Assembly: GCF_026213295.1 (NCBI RefSeq)
Contig: NC_079420.1
Location: forward strand, 7,274,198 to 7,338,197
Direction of reading: 5' to 3'
Source of the DNA: Gadus chalcogrammus
Lineage: Eukaryota > Chordata > Actinopteri > Gadiformes > Gadidae
Length of the DNA: 64,000 bases
Shown: positions 37,088-55,585 of the stretch, one piece after another
How the letters are laid out: each line of letters starts with the position of its first letter
Numbering within the stretch: position 1 is the stretch's first letter
Notes under the pieces: generated by a model
Seen by the model: the letters and a program-made list of their open reading frames with translations, nothing else
Database searches by the model: none
What the model was told of the DNA's origin: nothing
Translations under genes and position numbers: made by a program

Positions 37088-37334
37088 CGTCAAGATCAAA
37101 AAGCCTAAGTATGTTAATGGTGGTGTGATGAATGTTCACTTCAGCCTTCTGGCAATTATAGCTCTTCGATACAATCTTTCTTTCCCGGGGTGGAAAAATG
37201 GGTTTGACACCTAATTAGCAAACAGGGTCACCAAGCGGGGACCCTGGTGCCATGTTTTTGTCATTCACAGTTATGTTGACACGCTTGCTTTCTCTTCTTT
37301 CCTTTCTTCTGTCCATCTTGGTTTCTCTCTCCTT

Positions 37335-37368
<34 letters not shown>

Positions 37369-37816
37369 GACATACGCAAACAAACACACGCACATCCATG
37401 CGATTATATTTCATCATTCTTAAATTCACTTTTGTAGCATTTCCTCCCTTTTATCTTGTTTTTGTATCACAGATTCATCCTGCCCATCCCTTAACACATC
37501 ACAGTCCCCCCGAAACACTCACAGACGCACACCCCCATACACACACACACACACACAAGCACACTAACACACACACCTCACAGGGACTATGAAACCTAAC
37601 ACCAGGCTTTTTATATAAACTAAAAACCGTAGTCCTGCAAACAGAACGGAGCACTCCTCTCTGTTATTCTGTGATCAACTAAACATCACTATGGTGATAT
37701 GATACAGAGCACATCCACAAACGGCCACAGCTATTGCATTTTCCCCAGGAAGGTCAATAATGTCCTTAGTATAGGGTAGCGTAGTGACGCATAGTGAAGT
37801 ATAGCATAGCATTGTA
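35463..37816. other. non-coding stretch with CA/TG tracts
   Basis: A CG/TG tract (35955-36050), a C run (36296-36318), CA tracts (37047-37086, 37339-37368, about 37537-37577) and otherwise unique sequence. Confidence 0.5.
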
Positions 37817-38015
37817 TAGTCTAATGTAGTATAGGATAGCATATCCTATTTGCTAGTATAGCGTAGCATGGTATGTATATCTTAGCATAGTATAGTGTAG
37901 TATAGTTTTGCATATGATAGTGTAATGTAGTATAGGATAGCATATCCTATATGCTAGGATAGCGTAGCATGGCATGTATAGCCTAGCATAGTATATAGTG
38001 TAGTATAATGGTAAG
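37770..38015. repeat. TATAG-rich satellite with 101-bp duplication
   Basis: A degenerate TAGTATAG/TAGCATAG array in which a block at 37817-37917 is repeated at 37918-38010 with about 90 percent identity by eye. Confidence 0.85.
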
Positions 38016-38363
38016 GACAAGTATAGTAGACTACAGTAGCAAAGTGTCAAATGGCCTGGCAAGGTGTATCATTGTATGGCATTGCTAACCCTATAAACAT
38101 CTTTATAACCGGTATACAGTATAGATATATGGTTGGTATAGATATATATTATAAATTATAACACCGACCACAACCAAATCAAATTTTCTATATTGAGTAC
38201 CATTGATTATACAATTGTTGAGCACACAGAAACCTTGTAATGACCATAATCTCTGGCTAGCCCTTACTCTGTTATACTCAACACTTATTGGTCCCACACA
38301 CTGAACAATTTCTCTTTCTCTTCAGCTGCTGTGTCACAGAAACAAAGTGACTCCAGATTAACT

Positions 38364-38573
<210 letters not shown>

Positions 38574-40932
38574 GACTGTACGCGAACAGTCACGGGATAA
38601 GTGCAAGTTAGCTGAAGTGCGTTTTCTCTAGCCTCTACACATGACTGGACCTTTTCATTGGCATAAAATGGCGGAAGTATAACCACTGACCCTCATAAGT
38701 AGATAATAGGAAGGCAGACTAGGCTAGTCTAAGTCAGTTATATTCACAAACCAAAGACACTTCTCAAGAGACAAGCTTTGTGAGAATGGTGGTCAATGAA
38801 CAGTGGAAACAACGAACATGAGTTATATAAATGACCTCGGTAAAAGCTATTCTTTCTTTCCCATCCTTAACTGGTTTGTGGATCAATGATTGATTTTTAT
38901 TAGTATTTAGGAAAGGTGATACTGAGAGATAGTATCCATTACACTGTATTGACTATGGGATTGAGTTTTGTGGTCTTAAAGAGCCATGATGAAATGGAGA
39001 CATGCCATTCTGTTCTCTACATCCCTGAAATTCAAATGTGCTCAATTTGAGCCAAAAATCATCAACACCCCAAAATACAGTGCTCCTATACATTCACTAT
39101 CATTGTATCCAGTCGAATTGGATTACAAACTAAACAACGTTGTTTTGATTTTATTCGTTAAATCTTCGTGGCTGCATCTGAAAAGATGAATAATTCTGTC
39201 TCTGTTATTCTACTTCATTCATCCCATGAGTAGTAGTAGCAGGCCTGCAGGAAACCCTATAACAGCGGTCAGGCCTACCCTGCCCGGTCAGTAAACGACA
39301 GAGCGGTTGATTAACGACCAAGAGGGAGTGTGCTGAAGCCTTGAGAATTTCATAATTGAATTTGCTTGATCTGTTTCTCCTTCAGACGACCCTCCCCCAC
39401 TCTCCCATCGCTATGCCAGCATGGCTGCCTCGCCGAGACACACGACTACGCTGTGCCCAAGGACAACAAAAACCAGTCTGTTGTCCATGAAAACGAAACT
39501 GGCAAATAAGAGAATTTTCAGTTTGTACATTTTCCACATAGGGGAACACTGCTCACAAGTTCGGGGAAATGTTTTCGGAACATTCCGGAAAATTTGATGA
39601 CAATCAGACGGGACCTTGGTGGGGCCATTAGAGGAGAATGTTATCTGTCTTTGATAAGAGTCTGGAATATGGCCGCCAGGCAAAGCATTGGTTTAGGACA
39701 GGAATCCTAATGGAAAACACATTTGAATTGATGTTGTTGATGATACACACACACACACCTCCTCACATATTCATTACGCGTCACGCTCAATAAGTCCTGC
39801 AAATAACGCATTTTAAATCAACACAAGACGTAATCCTTCTCCTCCAATGTTCTTTTTTATTTTGGTTTACTACATAATTAATAACCCCAGAATATTGCTG
39901 CCTGAGGAGACGTTAGATCCCTACATTAGGGATTTTCTGCTTACATATGTTTCTGTTTGAATCATGATAATTCTCTCTGTTTGGATTGAATGGCCATATA
40001 GACAATAGGTCATGTATGCTCTCATAAAACACATCAAAAGCAAAAATCACAACACCGGCTCTGTATATTTTACTGACCGCCGTGTTGCCATGAACTCATC
40101 TTGTCCCACCACCCCGTCTCAATGACACTTGAACAGAGATTGAAAATTATGCAACATTCAGGATTTTCTCCCCAGGCAGCATTGCCCTTCCACCTAAGTA
40201 GGCCAGCCGCATTGGCAAATAATAATTCCACACACATACATATTACCTCTTGAATCTCGACCACCGGTACATCCTTGCGACTCTAATTCTCCGGGACATG
40301 GACTCTCTTATCGTTCTCAAACCGTGTGTGTTTACCGCTGAGGAGCACACGGACGTACCCGGGGCCGCTGCTCGGACAAACAGCGTGAGTGGCGCCTGCC
40401 AATGAGGCCATGCCGCCCGGCCAAAGACTTGAGTCATCATCGCCCGCCTGGCAGCCAAGTCACACGGTGGAGCCGCGGCTCCTGGCATCGACCAGGTGCC
40501 AAAGTAAACAACCCAGCTGAGCCGAAGTAGATGAATAATAATCATGTAAAAACACACACACGCACGCTCATGGAATTGACACTGTGTATGTGACTGAAAT
40601 CCCCCTCATTTTGTCACAAGACACAATGAGACGGATCTCCCGGTATAATCGAAGCTTATCTTTTTTTTAATTAGACCAAAAGATTGCAGTGTGTGAACGG
40701 TGTCATGGCCTCCAGATGACAGGAAGTCATCTCTGGCGTTAAGACGACATGTTTTCCATTCTGACATGTGGTAGTCCATCGTGGGCTGTTGATCAACCCA
40801 CAGCTCTGTGGAAGTGTTGGTTATATTCTGCGACTCACAGAACTCTGAAGTTCATTAGCAAACATTCCACAGCTTCGATGAATACCAGATCCTGATAGGT
40901 CGGTCAAGGCATCGGCAAGAGGTTTTTATATC
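38574..40932. other. non-coding stretch, no features seen
   Basis: Unique sequence. A GC-richer block at 40250-40510 ends on the minus strand in a donor-like CAAGAG|GTAATA near 40246 and could be an alternative untranslated exon, but nothing decides this. Confidence 0.4.
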
Positions 40933-41004
40933 TGAATAACATACCGTTGCTTTGAATAACATACCGTTGCTTTGAATAACAGACCGTTGCTTTGAATAAC
41001 AGAC
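40933..41004. repeat. 20-bp tandem repeat
   Basis: Unit GAATAACATACCGTTGCTTT, 3.6 copies at exactly 20-bp spacing, the last copies with AGACC in place of ATACC. Confidence 0.93.
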
Positions 41005-41679
41005 TTCCACCCAGCTTATTGAACAGACTTTTTTCTATAAGTTTAAGCAATACAATTTTATTTTTATTAATAAATATTTTCGTGTATCATGTGCAAAATG
41101 ATTGCTTTCTTTAGTAAGTAGCCGTGTAATAAGCAAATAAGCAATAATTTTTCAGTAAACATTAGTCAAGCAAACAATAGGCTACCATACTAGCAATACT
41201 AATATAATGGTAAACATCAGTACGATTGGATACTAGTCATAAACTAGCAAACTGTTTGGTGAAATCTCTGGCATGAGGATAACATGGTCTTTGTTTGAAC
41301 ATGTGGCTGATCAATCCCCAGTTACGTGGACGTGTCCCAGTGCGCAGTCCAACTAAGTACATCACAGAAAAGGTTCCGGGAAAACTGCCTACACAGCTTC
41401 ACGTTCAGTGTTGGGTTCAGACATCCTTAACGCTCCCCTCAAGCAGAAACCATACAGACAAACTAGGTTAAGAAAACATGTATGCATGTCATTCATCAAA
41501 CAGACAATTCTGCATTTAACCAGCCCTCGTGGATCTCTAAGGATGTTATCGCCTTGTTTCATTCTATGTGTGAATACAATTTTACATTACCTTGAAGGGT
41601 TTTTGTTATCTGATGTCTGTATATTATTTGCCTGCGGTATAGAGTGTGCAGTCGGTATAGAGTCATCCTGTCTTTAAAT

Positions 41680-42009
<330 letters not shown>

Positions 42010-42508
42010 TGGGAACTGTTTGTTGCAGATAACAGTCAATGTGGCACGGTGGGGGGTACTGGACGGTAAAGGATGGGGGGATGACCCAGACTGAACAGCT
42101 GTAGTGTATTTCGTTCTAGGGGTAACAAACTGAAAGACCTGCATTGTTTAGTTTGGCTGCGTTAGCAGATAATAGGATCGAATAATGCCAACAATGACAT
42201 TAACCTTTGGAATGTGTAATTAAAGGAATGAAGGAACATTAACAAATCAGGCAGTTGTGAATGGAACGCACGGTTATAGTTCACATTGGTCCTATCGCAA
42301 CGATGTCGTGTGCGTCACAGCTGGTGAAGCTGTGTTTCGCTGGAGGTTGTGCGGACCTGACTTCGCAGAACCGCAGTCTTCGCCATGGCCATCTCCATTG
42401 CTTTTGTGGGCATTTTATCTTGCACGGATGGGAGTTGGCGTCTTTTTATCTCAAACTAATGGGCACTCAAATGTTCATGCTAGTTATTAATTAGCCCGGT
42501 TGAGGTGG

Positions 42509-47121
<4,613 letters not shown>

Positions 47122-47666
47122 TGCCGCTTTTCCACTGCATGGTACCAGCTCGACACGACTCGACTCGACTCGACTCAGCTCGCCTTTTTTGCGTTTCCAC
47201 CGCGATCTAGTACCTCAAGTGGCTGCTTTTTCTAGTACCGCCTCGCTCTAGGTTCCAAGCGGCTGAGCCGATACTAAATGGTGACGTCGGCAGACGGCCG
47301 GCCACTGATTGGCCAGAGAGTGTGACGAAGTCACGAGAGCGACATGGCAACCATGCTGGTAACAGCCATAGCAGCGCCGCAGCCAACATATTCCACTTCT
47401 TCAACATGCCAGCTAATAATACGAACACGAATACCATCGCATCGATGTACTCCATTGTTGTTATGTGGGTTCGGTCCATGTGTGGTTTACGTAGGTGTTG
47501 TTTGCGTCGCGTATAAAAAATACGTCACGGCCCTTTCGCGCAGCCGACCCCGCCCACGTCCCGGAGGTACTATTTGCGGTGGAAAAGGACCCGCGCTGCT
47601 ACCGTGTCGAGTCGTGTCGAGTTGTGTCGTGTCGAGTCGAGCTACATGTGCGGTGGAAAAGCGGCA
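47122..47666. mobile_element. non-autonomous PIF/Harbinger-like transposon (MITE)
   Basis: Starts TGCCGCTTTTCCACTGCATG and ends with the matching inverted GCGGTGGAAAAGCGGCA, 545 bp in all, flanked on both sides by TTA (47119-47121 and 47667-47669), the target duplication usual for PIF/Harbinger. GACTC/GTGTCGA subterminal repeats and a second inner TTTCCACCGC...TAGTACCTC motif occur on both arms. There is no transposase. Confidence 0.88.
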
Positions 47667-47789
47667 TTAGTAAAGATCAAAAATATGGATAAAAATATCT
47701 CCTACGAAGAGATGGAACGCTAAAAATAGGTCTTGAATGCTTGTTTTAATATAAATCAAACTAGTCTCAAACTCAAGACTGGAGAGCAT

Positions 47790-48018
47790 TTGCACAGCCA
47801 CAGACACATAGATTAGACACAGCCACAGACACATTCAAAGACAGACACAGCAACATACACAGACACACCTATAGACACAGTCACAGACACAGACACAGGC
47901 CACAGCCACATAGACACAGCCATAGACACATCCACAACCACAGCCACAGACACAACCACAGCCGCAGACATATTCACAGCCACATTCACACACACACAGC
48001 AACACACACACACACACA
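47790..48018. repeat. degenerate CACAGA/CACAGC hexanucleotide repeat
   Basis: Loose six-base periodicity (CACAGC, CACAGA, CATAGA) over about 220 bases. Confidence 0.85.
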
Positions 48019-48057
48019 AACCCCAACAATGACCAAATAATTATCGAATTATAGCGG

Positions 48058-48205
48058 GGGTCAGGGGAGTTTTGATTCCTAGCCGAACGACTCTAGGTTT
48101 AAATCCCAAAGCCCACATCCGTCTACCTGCGGTGCCTGCCTGCTGATTGCAGACATCGCTGCAACATAGCAAGTTGCTAAGGAGAAACGCGTCTGCTAAA
48201 CAACT
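48058..48205 (+). repeat. tRNA-derived SINE copy
   Basis: CTAGGTTTAAATCCC resembles a B box, and the tail AGAAACGCGTCTGCTAAACA matches the fish SINE 3' end. Confidence 0.65.
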
Positions 48206-48757
48206 GAAAAGAACCACATGGAGGGTCACGCCATAGCCACCACCCAAGATGTACCCGAATTCAAAAAGTAATTGAATGGGAGAGGTGGTCGCAAAAATAG
48301 AACACCATCCCCAGCAACTAAAGCCTTCATCCACCAATGGGCTGTTGACAAAGTCAGGTGGGTACCGGTTAGTTACCCACTATCTTTGCCAGCTGTGTAT
48401 TGCATTAGCCTAGCAGATGTCTTAACTGTTTCCTGAGAGAGAAGTTAGGATGAATATCATGAATCATCATATTATCAAAAGCACATAAGGCGTGTGGTAA
48501 AATGTTAGAGTGGGACAATAACAGAAAGCATTCGAAATGGAAACTGTGTGGGAAAAATAAACTGCCTGACCAACACATTTCCCCCCTGCCGCCGCATGCT
48601 ACCTGTTCTCCCATACATCTCTAGAGACAGCAGAAGCTTGCTGACAGTGAGGGAATTGATGCTAGACTTGGCCTGTGTGTGTGAATGTGTTTGGATGCGT
48701 GCTTGTATTTGTATGCTATGCGTATGGGTGTCTGTGTGGGGAGTTTGTGTGTGTCTA

Positions 48758-48875
<118 letters not shown>

Positions 48876-49115
48876 TGTATGGGTCTGTGTGCACACAGAC
48901 AGACTGAGATTGGAAGCACTGTGGTCTATTCGCCTCCTCAAGCATGAACAGAGGAGAGGGCTGTGTGGTACCCCGGCCACGTCTTGCCCTGCTTTACTGC
49001 CGTACCATTACATGATCTCCCTATTGATCAGCTGGGTGTGAAATGCTGAACAATACAAACACCAGCAGAAAAAGGGAGTTTGCAGTTCTCGGATCGCATC
49101 GACTAGGTTGAAGAA

Positions 49116-49118
<3 letters not shown>

Positions 49119-49188
<70 letters not shown>
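49119..49188. repeat. (GT)n microsatellite
   Basis: About 35 pure GT units. Confidence 0.97.
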
Positions 49189-49189
<1 letters not shown>

Positions 49190-51138
49190 CGTGCGCGAGT
49201 GTATGTGTGCCTGCGTGTGACATTGTTTGAGTTTGGCTCAGTTAATTGTCCCACTTAAAGTAAACTAGCTTGGTGAATCTATCCCCATTCGAACCCCATC
49301 TCCTCTTGCTCCACCTGACGGGGATGATGTCGCAGTTCTGCAGATCGCCATATCACACCAATCGATACGTGGTCCTTTGTTCAAAAGAACTGCAAAGACC
49401 TTATCGCTCCCTTTTTAATCTATGCCCAAGCAGGCTGCCAGAAGCTTTGGGGGACATCTCCCAAGACAATCTTATCTCTTTAAAACAACAGTGAAATGCC
49501 TTAATCTAAAATGGCCATCGGCCCAAAAGGTTAGACTGAGTGTCCTGCCCAAATCACATAGACCCTTTTATTAAACATATCTGATGGTGTAGGGAGGGGG
49601 GGGGGGACAACTTAGTTATGCTTCGAGGATCACATCGGCTGAACATCTGAAAGTCGGTTACAGAGTTTGCACAGGCACTCTTTGAAGAGCTAATCCTGTT
49701 TTTCAGAACTTCAGTCTTGTTGTTGTTGCCCACAAGTTTGTGAGGGAAGATAGGTTCTCTGAGTCATTTCAGGCAACCCAGCCAAGTCTTGGAGGAAGGA
49801 GAACCTTAAAATAGCCTCTTCGACCCTTAAGGCTGGAATAGGAATTGCATTGAACAGAATTTATGCTGTTAAAGAAAATCCAACTTGTTGAATTTTGCGA
49901 GAGCCACAGGGATTACACAATCGGATTGCTCTGCGCTTGCACCGTGAAGCCTAGCCTATAGCCGGACCTGTGACATTCAAGCACGCAGGACACAGGAGTG
50001 ATGGGACATTATTATGAGGACCAGGGTCCAGCGGATACGTTCAAGTGGTATTCTAGGATTCACCCAGCACACCACCCAGCAGGCAGCCGGGAGATTACTC
50101 TGACATGTGCTATCCAGTGATGATAGGCTTACTCTAAGAAATCCAGAATGATACAATGATACATATTTAGCATTTTGTGTTGTTTCTCTTATACTGTTAT
50201 CTCTCTAACCTAATATATTTTAAGACATTGTGGTACACAGCCACACCACACCAGTGTAGGTTTAAAAAATCAACACAGGCAAAAATAAATGGATATAAAA
50301 GATACCTCATAAAAAATGTGGCTGCCATGAACCTATGCTTAAACATATGAACAGGGCAAAAGTTATCAACCATTCCAGATGCCATTGTTTCAAACAGTCT
50401 TCCCTTGTCTCTGTGGCTTTCTGCTAATCAGTCACTCCCAGCACAAGTCTCTTCTTTTAGTGTTGTTAGACTCTGGACGCGCCCTTAATATCCTAACGGA
50501 TCAGTGTGTTTTCGCACTCATCTGCCTTCCATATTAGCACCTCATAGCTCTCCCAGATAATAACAGTCAATTCGTGGCGTTTTAATCACAGAAAAGGCAA
50601 GTGTTAAACGACTCGACGGTCTGCACAATATCAATGGGTAGCCTAATAGCAAGGAAAAGCTGCATCTGGCGGCTGAGTTTCTTGCTGTGTCGTAAAGATA
50701 GACGCAGTTACAATCTAGCAAGACTTGGATATAACTTAAATACCCGATTTGATATTAGTAGGCGACAACGTGCAAGAGGTATACCATCCGTTTCCACTGG
50801 CTCGGAGTACGAAATATATCGGTCATTGATTGCAATGTCCCAAGGCATACCTTCCCCACAATTCATCCAACACCACGTTTTGCACGAATGGATGTCAGAT
50901 TTTGCACGTCCAATGCACAACTAATAATACCATGAAGGCACAACATGCAATTGCTTGACCAAATCATGAATAATTCTGCATTGCGGTAGGCTCTTACCCA
51001 TCAGTGCATCCCACGCAGTCTGTTGTAAACAACACTGATTCCTGGGCTGTCAATTACCGCTGCGCCCCGGCTTCTCAAGAAACAAGCGCTTAGCGTTTAA
51101 ACGCACAAGAGGATGCAAAGCCTTTCATGTTACCTTAC
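49189..51138. other. non-coding stretch, no features seen
   Basis: Unique sequence with a G run near 49597-49606. If the exon at 51139 is the first exon of cntn1, this is the start of its first intron. Confidence 0.45.
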
Positions 51139-51400
51139 CTCCCGTAGCGGACGAATGCGTCTGTCCGTGTAACCTTCGCGCGATTCCCGCACCTGCTCAG
51201 TAGGCTAGAGCATCGCCCGGACGATGGGGAGCCGGGAAGAATCTGACAGCAGCCTCCTCTAGTGCTGTCCCCTTCCGATGGATGCAAGGTTATGACTGTC
51301 AACTTAGGGGGGCGCCAGACCAGCGCATTCAGGTCGGGCTGCTGATGTCTCTGCGAACGTGCTTCCTGCCGTTGATCAAACACAACGAGCTAATCTCTCA
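51139..51400 (-). promoter_or_regulatory. candidate cntn1 promoter and non-coding first exon
   Basis: This segment is richer in CpG than its surroundings. On the minus strand it ends in a consensus donor, CGGGAG|GTAAGG, with GT at 51138-51137. It is the best-looking first-exon candidate between nrcam and the cntn1 start-codon exon. No TATA box is obvious. No coding capacity is claimed. Contactin genes are known to use distant untranslated first exons; the assignment here is an inference. Confidence 0.35.
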
Positions 51401-52504
51401 GCAAATCTGATGATGCAATGCATAACGTTAGGGGAAAAGTGTGTACTAACTGTAGCAACCTTCATTTGTTTCATGCTGTTTTTATATATAATATATACCT
51501 ATATTATTTTCATTATTATTATTTTTATTTATTTTTTATTTTTATTATAGTTGTTTTATTTTGTTTTGGTTGTGGAATAAATATGTAGGCCTATTCAATA
51601 TAACTTTTTGTTATGCATACATTTTGATTTCACTTTTTTATGTACACATATTCTCTCTCTCTCTCTCAATATATATATGCCAGGCGTACATGTAAAGTGG
51701 CCATTATGGAGGTTGCTAGATCCTCTGGTCCCTTCTGCCAACAGCTACTCAGGACCTCATGTCCATATTCTAGCACAGCATGCATGTGTCTCAGACGGTA
51801 AACAGTTGACTAATTATGAATCCTTAACCCTGGCTATGAGTCACAGGCAAGAAGAAGAAGAAACACGAACCCAATCTATCCCCCTGAGATCGGATTTAAT
51901 TCCTGAATGTAAACATCACACAGTAAATAATCATGTGCCCATGAGCCTAAGTCCCATAAATAATGCAGGGCGCTGGGAGAACGCATGGGCGGAATTAATT
52001 GAGAGACTTAATCTTGTTTGGATGAAATTGGAAGGACTTTCAAAGAATTTGACCCAGAACCTTCAACCTACTTGAGACATGTTCTTGTGTCCTAAACCAG
52101 ATTTGGTTAGTTCATGAAATCCTGCAAAGCTGTTGCTGCATTAGGTTTAACCAGTGCTTTTAACATCAGTAAAATGCATCCCTGAGGTGTGTATGAGTGA
52201 TCAGAAACCCAAACAAACAGGTCATATCTCATCGATAATGGTGAGAAGACAATCTTAGGAAGATGGCGGAGGTACTGTGTGTTAAAAGGTCTCTGGTTGG
52301 ATGATACAACCGTGTGTTCCTGGGCGTTGTAAAGGGGGTCCTGACTGTTATCTAGTGTATCTCCCAGTGGAGAGAAGGAGAAGCAGGAAGCCTCTTATCC
52401 CCACTGGGGATTCAAGCAAAGGTATCACACACCCTCTCCTCGAAAACCCTTCCCCCCAGACTAGTAGATCTGGGGTGGATTGGAAGACGGCTGGGACGGG
52501 TGGG

Positions 52505-52525
52505 GGGTTAGGGTTAGGGTTAGGG
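52505..52525. repeat. short telomere-type repeat
   Basis: Three TTAGGG units in a row, within a G-rich context just before a TG array. Confidence 0.8.
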
Positions 52526-52609
52526 AGGGAGAAGGGATCTGGAGGTTATAATCCCACCACGGCTGTCAGAATGGTGGGGTACTGTGTGAGAGTTTGCGTG
52601 ATTGTGTCT

Positions 52610-52612
52610 GTG

Positions 52613-52686
<74 letters not shown>

Positions 52687-52743
52687 TGATTGTGTGTGTG
52701 TGTGTGTGTGTGTGTGCGCGTGTGTGTGTGTGTGTGTGTGTGT

Positions 52744-52833
<90 letters not shown>
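52610..52833. repeat. (GT)n microsatellite with GATT interruptions
   Basis: GT array broken at intervals by CGCGTGATT or TGATT, a higher-order period of about 50-60 bases, then TG-rich sequence to 53160. Confidence 0.95.
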
Positions 52834-54867
52834 AAACTAGTGGTTTGTGTGTTTTCAGAATAGTGGAGTGTGAATGTGTGTTTGTGTGCGTGTGCAGGAG
52901 AGTTGTGTGTGTGTGTGTGGGTGTGTGTGTGTGATGAATGGTGCAGAATGGTGGTGTGGCGTGTCTGTCTATCTCTCTTTGGGTGCAGGATGGGGGCGTC
53001 TGTGTTTGTGTGTGTGTGTGTTTGTGTGTGTGTTTGTGCGCATGTGTCTTTATCTGTCTATGGGTACAGAAAGCGGGGCGTCTGTGTGTGGGTCTGTATG
53101 TCTGTCTGTCCGTCACCATGGGTGCAGGAGTCTGGTGTGCATGTGTGTGTGTGTGGGTGACAGAGGGTGTTAATGTCAGATCAATATAACAAAGCAGTGT
53201 CTCTTTATGCAGCACCCGGTGCGGCCGTGCTCTGCTTATCTGGGGGGAGGGGGGGGCATGGGCTCCTCACCTCGAGGGACCCCTGGCACACAGACACCCC
53301 GATACCCATTGATTCGACAATACCGATTCACATTTGTCGGTAAAAAAAAGGCAGCACAGCGATAGTCTCTGCGACCCTGTTGTCTTGGCAGATGTATGCG
53401 TCGCTGGCACACAATTCATGTGCCATATGGAAATGTCACTGGGTAATCATAAACAATTATCCTTCCCGCCTCGCTTTCGGGGCCCCCGCGGAAAGGGCCA
53501 CATTTACATAAAAGACACAAAGGCTCACGGCTCTTCCATTTAGTACGCTCGGCGCCCAGCGCAGAGGGAAGAGGACCCCGAGACGGCGGGGTTTATCAAA
53601 TACCTGCGTGGTGTAGGAACCCCTCCAGGTCCCACCAGGCCCACCTCGTCACCCCGTCACACAGGGCGTGTGGCCGCCAACGCACAACGCACAACACTCT
53701 CCGTGCGTTAAAGTGCAGCGGAGGAGGATGCACAGCCAGTCATAGATCACTCTGGAGCGGCGCGAGGCTGTCCGCCCCAGCAGTAAATCAGGAAGTGGGG
53801 GCCGTGAGGGGCTAAAAATGGCTAATGGATGTCAGGGCAGACGCACCGACGACGCTGCATGAATCCAACCGGGACTGAATGAACAATGAGATGATGATGA
53901 TGATGGGGGGGGGGGGGGGGGGGCGGAGTGGCTGGATGGAAGTCTGGAGGAGGATAAAAGCCAGTGGGTGGTGGGGAGAGGAGGGAGGGGTACTTTACAG
54001 GGACATCCATGGGGGCAGATGCTGGTTTAGGTTGTAATGACCGAGGATGATCACTGGTAATGTCGTTGTGACAATAGAGAGAGTCCAGTGCCAGGCCTCC
54101 GACAGGAAATGCCTCTGTCGCCAAGGAGACCAGCCATGTCACCAGAAGGCCACAAAGAGATCCTCAAAAGTGAATTGGCCTCACAAGCTGCCATACTGTA
54201 CAGAAAAAGATAATCTCGAGGAGGCTCTACTATTGTGGTATCTAAAGCACCTGGGTTTGGCGTATGGGTGACATTGAGGAGTCTCGCGCCACATGTAAAC
54301 AGCACTCCAGAGCTCCTGTTGCTGCCGACACTCATTAGTGTAATTGCCTTGTGATCACTAGATGGCAGTAAAGTCACTGGGGAAAACCTGACCCTCAACC
54401 AAGCAAAAAACAACATTGTTGTTCTGTTGAAAAAAGTATCATGTTAATAATAAAAAATCAGGACAATAATATTATAATAAAATACAAGAAATATAGGTTT
54501 TGTCTAAATTTAAAATAAGGGACTTACTTTTTGGACTTACATTGATAACATTTCTGCTTTGAAATGGCTAGAGGGGGGGGGGGGGGTCTGTCGAATCGCC
54601 CCCACCCACCCCACAGACACTAGACACACAGAAAATGTGTGTGATAGCGTAGCAGATGGTGAGCTAGGCTGTGGCGATGGGACTTTAATGGAAATGGAAG
54701 AGCTACAAGTGTAAGCCAAACAAAGATGGCCCCTAACTGTCGTTCTCCATAAGGAGCGTGAAGCTAGTTTACACTCAGCAGACTGAGGCGGGGGCCAGGC
54801 AATTTATTCTTATAGTCTCCTCCAGCCTTTACGCACTGCAGGTGGTGGTACTTCCGCGTGCGGGGCT

Positions 54868-54902
<35 letters not shown>

Positions 54903-55441
54903 ATTCACTACTTTAGTTATGGTGTTTTATATACAGTGTATAAGATATTCAAGCAGCAGGAGGTAATGTTGACACATTCCAAGAAAAACACATATAATCC
55001 TTAAACACACACACACACACACACAAACCACACATGCAAATACAGACAACATTCCAACAACAACCATGTCAACACACTCAAACACTTACTATAAACACAC
55101 CAAAACAAATACAAAATAAACATGCAGTCACAAGAAATGCCCGTGCCAACACACAAACACACACAGTCACTAATATCTCCTGATGCTGGGAGTCAGTGTG
55201 ACATCAAAGCAGTCCTCCTATAGAGGCTCATTTGTGCGACCGTAGTCTTGGCACATGATGGAAGCAAGCATGCTGATCTCTGACAGATAATCACTAAGAT
55301 CCTTCAATAACGCAGGCTGCATTCCACCCAAACTCCAGTCTCGTAGCTCGCGCACACACCCACACACACACACACACACACACACCACCAAACGACCCTA
55401 ATTAAGCAAACAACAAACACTAAATGGAAGGAGGATTGTAT

Positions 55442-55454
55442 TTTATTTTTTATT
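55442..55454 (-). terminator. candidate paired polyadenylation signals of nrcam
   Basis: Two overlapping-spaced AATAAA hexamers on the minus strand, seven bases apart, in an AT-rich context about 2.2 kb after the nrcam stop. A third hexamer at 56512-56517 could serve a shorter transcript. Confidence 0.4.
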
Positions 55455-55517
55455 CATCATATATTCCGTTTTGTGAATGTCATTCTTGCACTATGTGAAT
55501 AAACTTAAATAGAGAGC

Positions 55518-55518
<1 letters not shown>

Positions 55519-55581
<63 letters not shown>
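55519..55581. repeat. (GA)n microsatellite
   Basis: About 31 GA units, near the putative end of the nrcam 3' UTR. Confidence 0.96.

Positions 55582-55585
<4 letters not shown>

Larger units (their letters stand above)
51401..55424. other. intergenic spacer between nrcam and cntn1
   Basis: An AT-rich TTATTT tract (51480-51600), a 155-codon open frame (51608-52075) with no recognised domain, TG arrays (52610-53160), a G run (53907-53923), a GC-richer block (53450-53790) and a second G run (54571-54587). No supported gene. Confidence 0.5.

Noticed and set aside
40246..40560. Possible untranslated or coding exon on the minus strand (104-codon frame)
   Set aside because: GC-rich block with donor-like end, but no similarity I recognise and no acceptor support.
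51608..52075. 155-codon plus-strand open frame
   Set aside because: Not repeat-derived, but no domain, signal or splice context I recognise; length is possible by chance.
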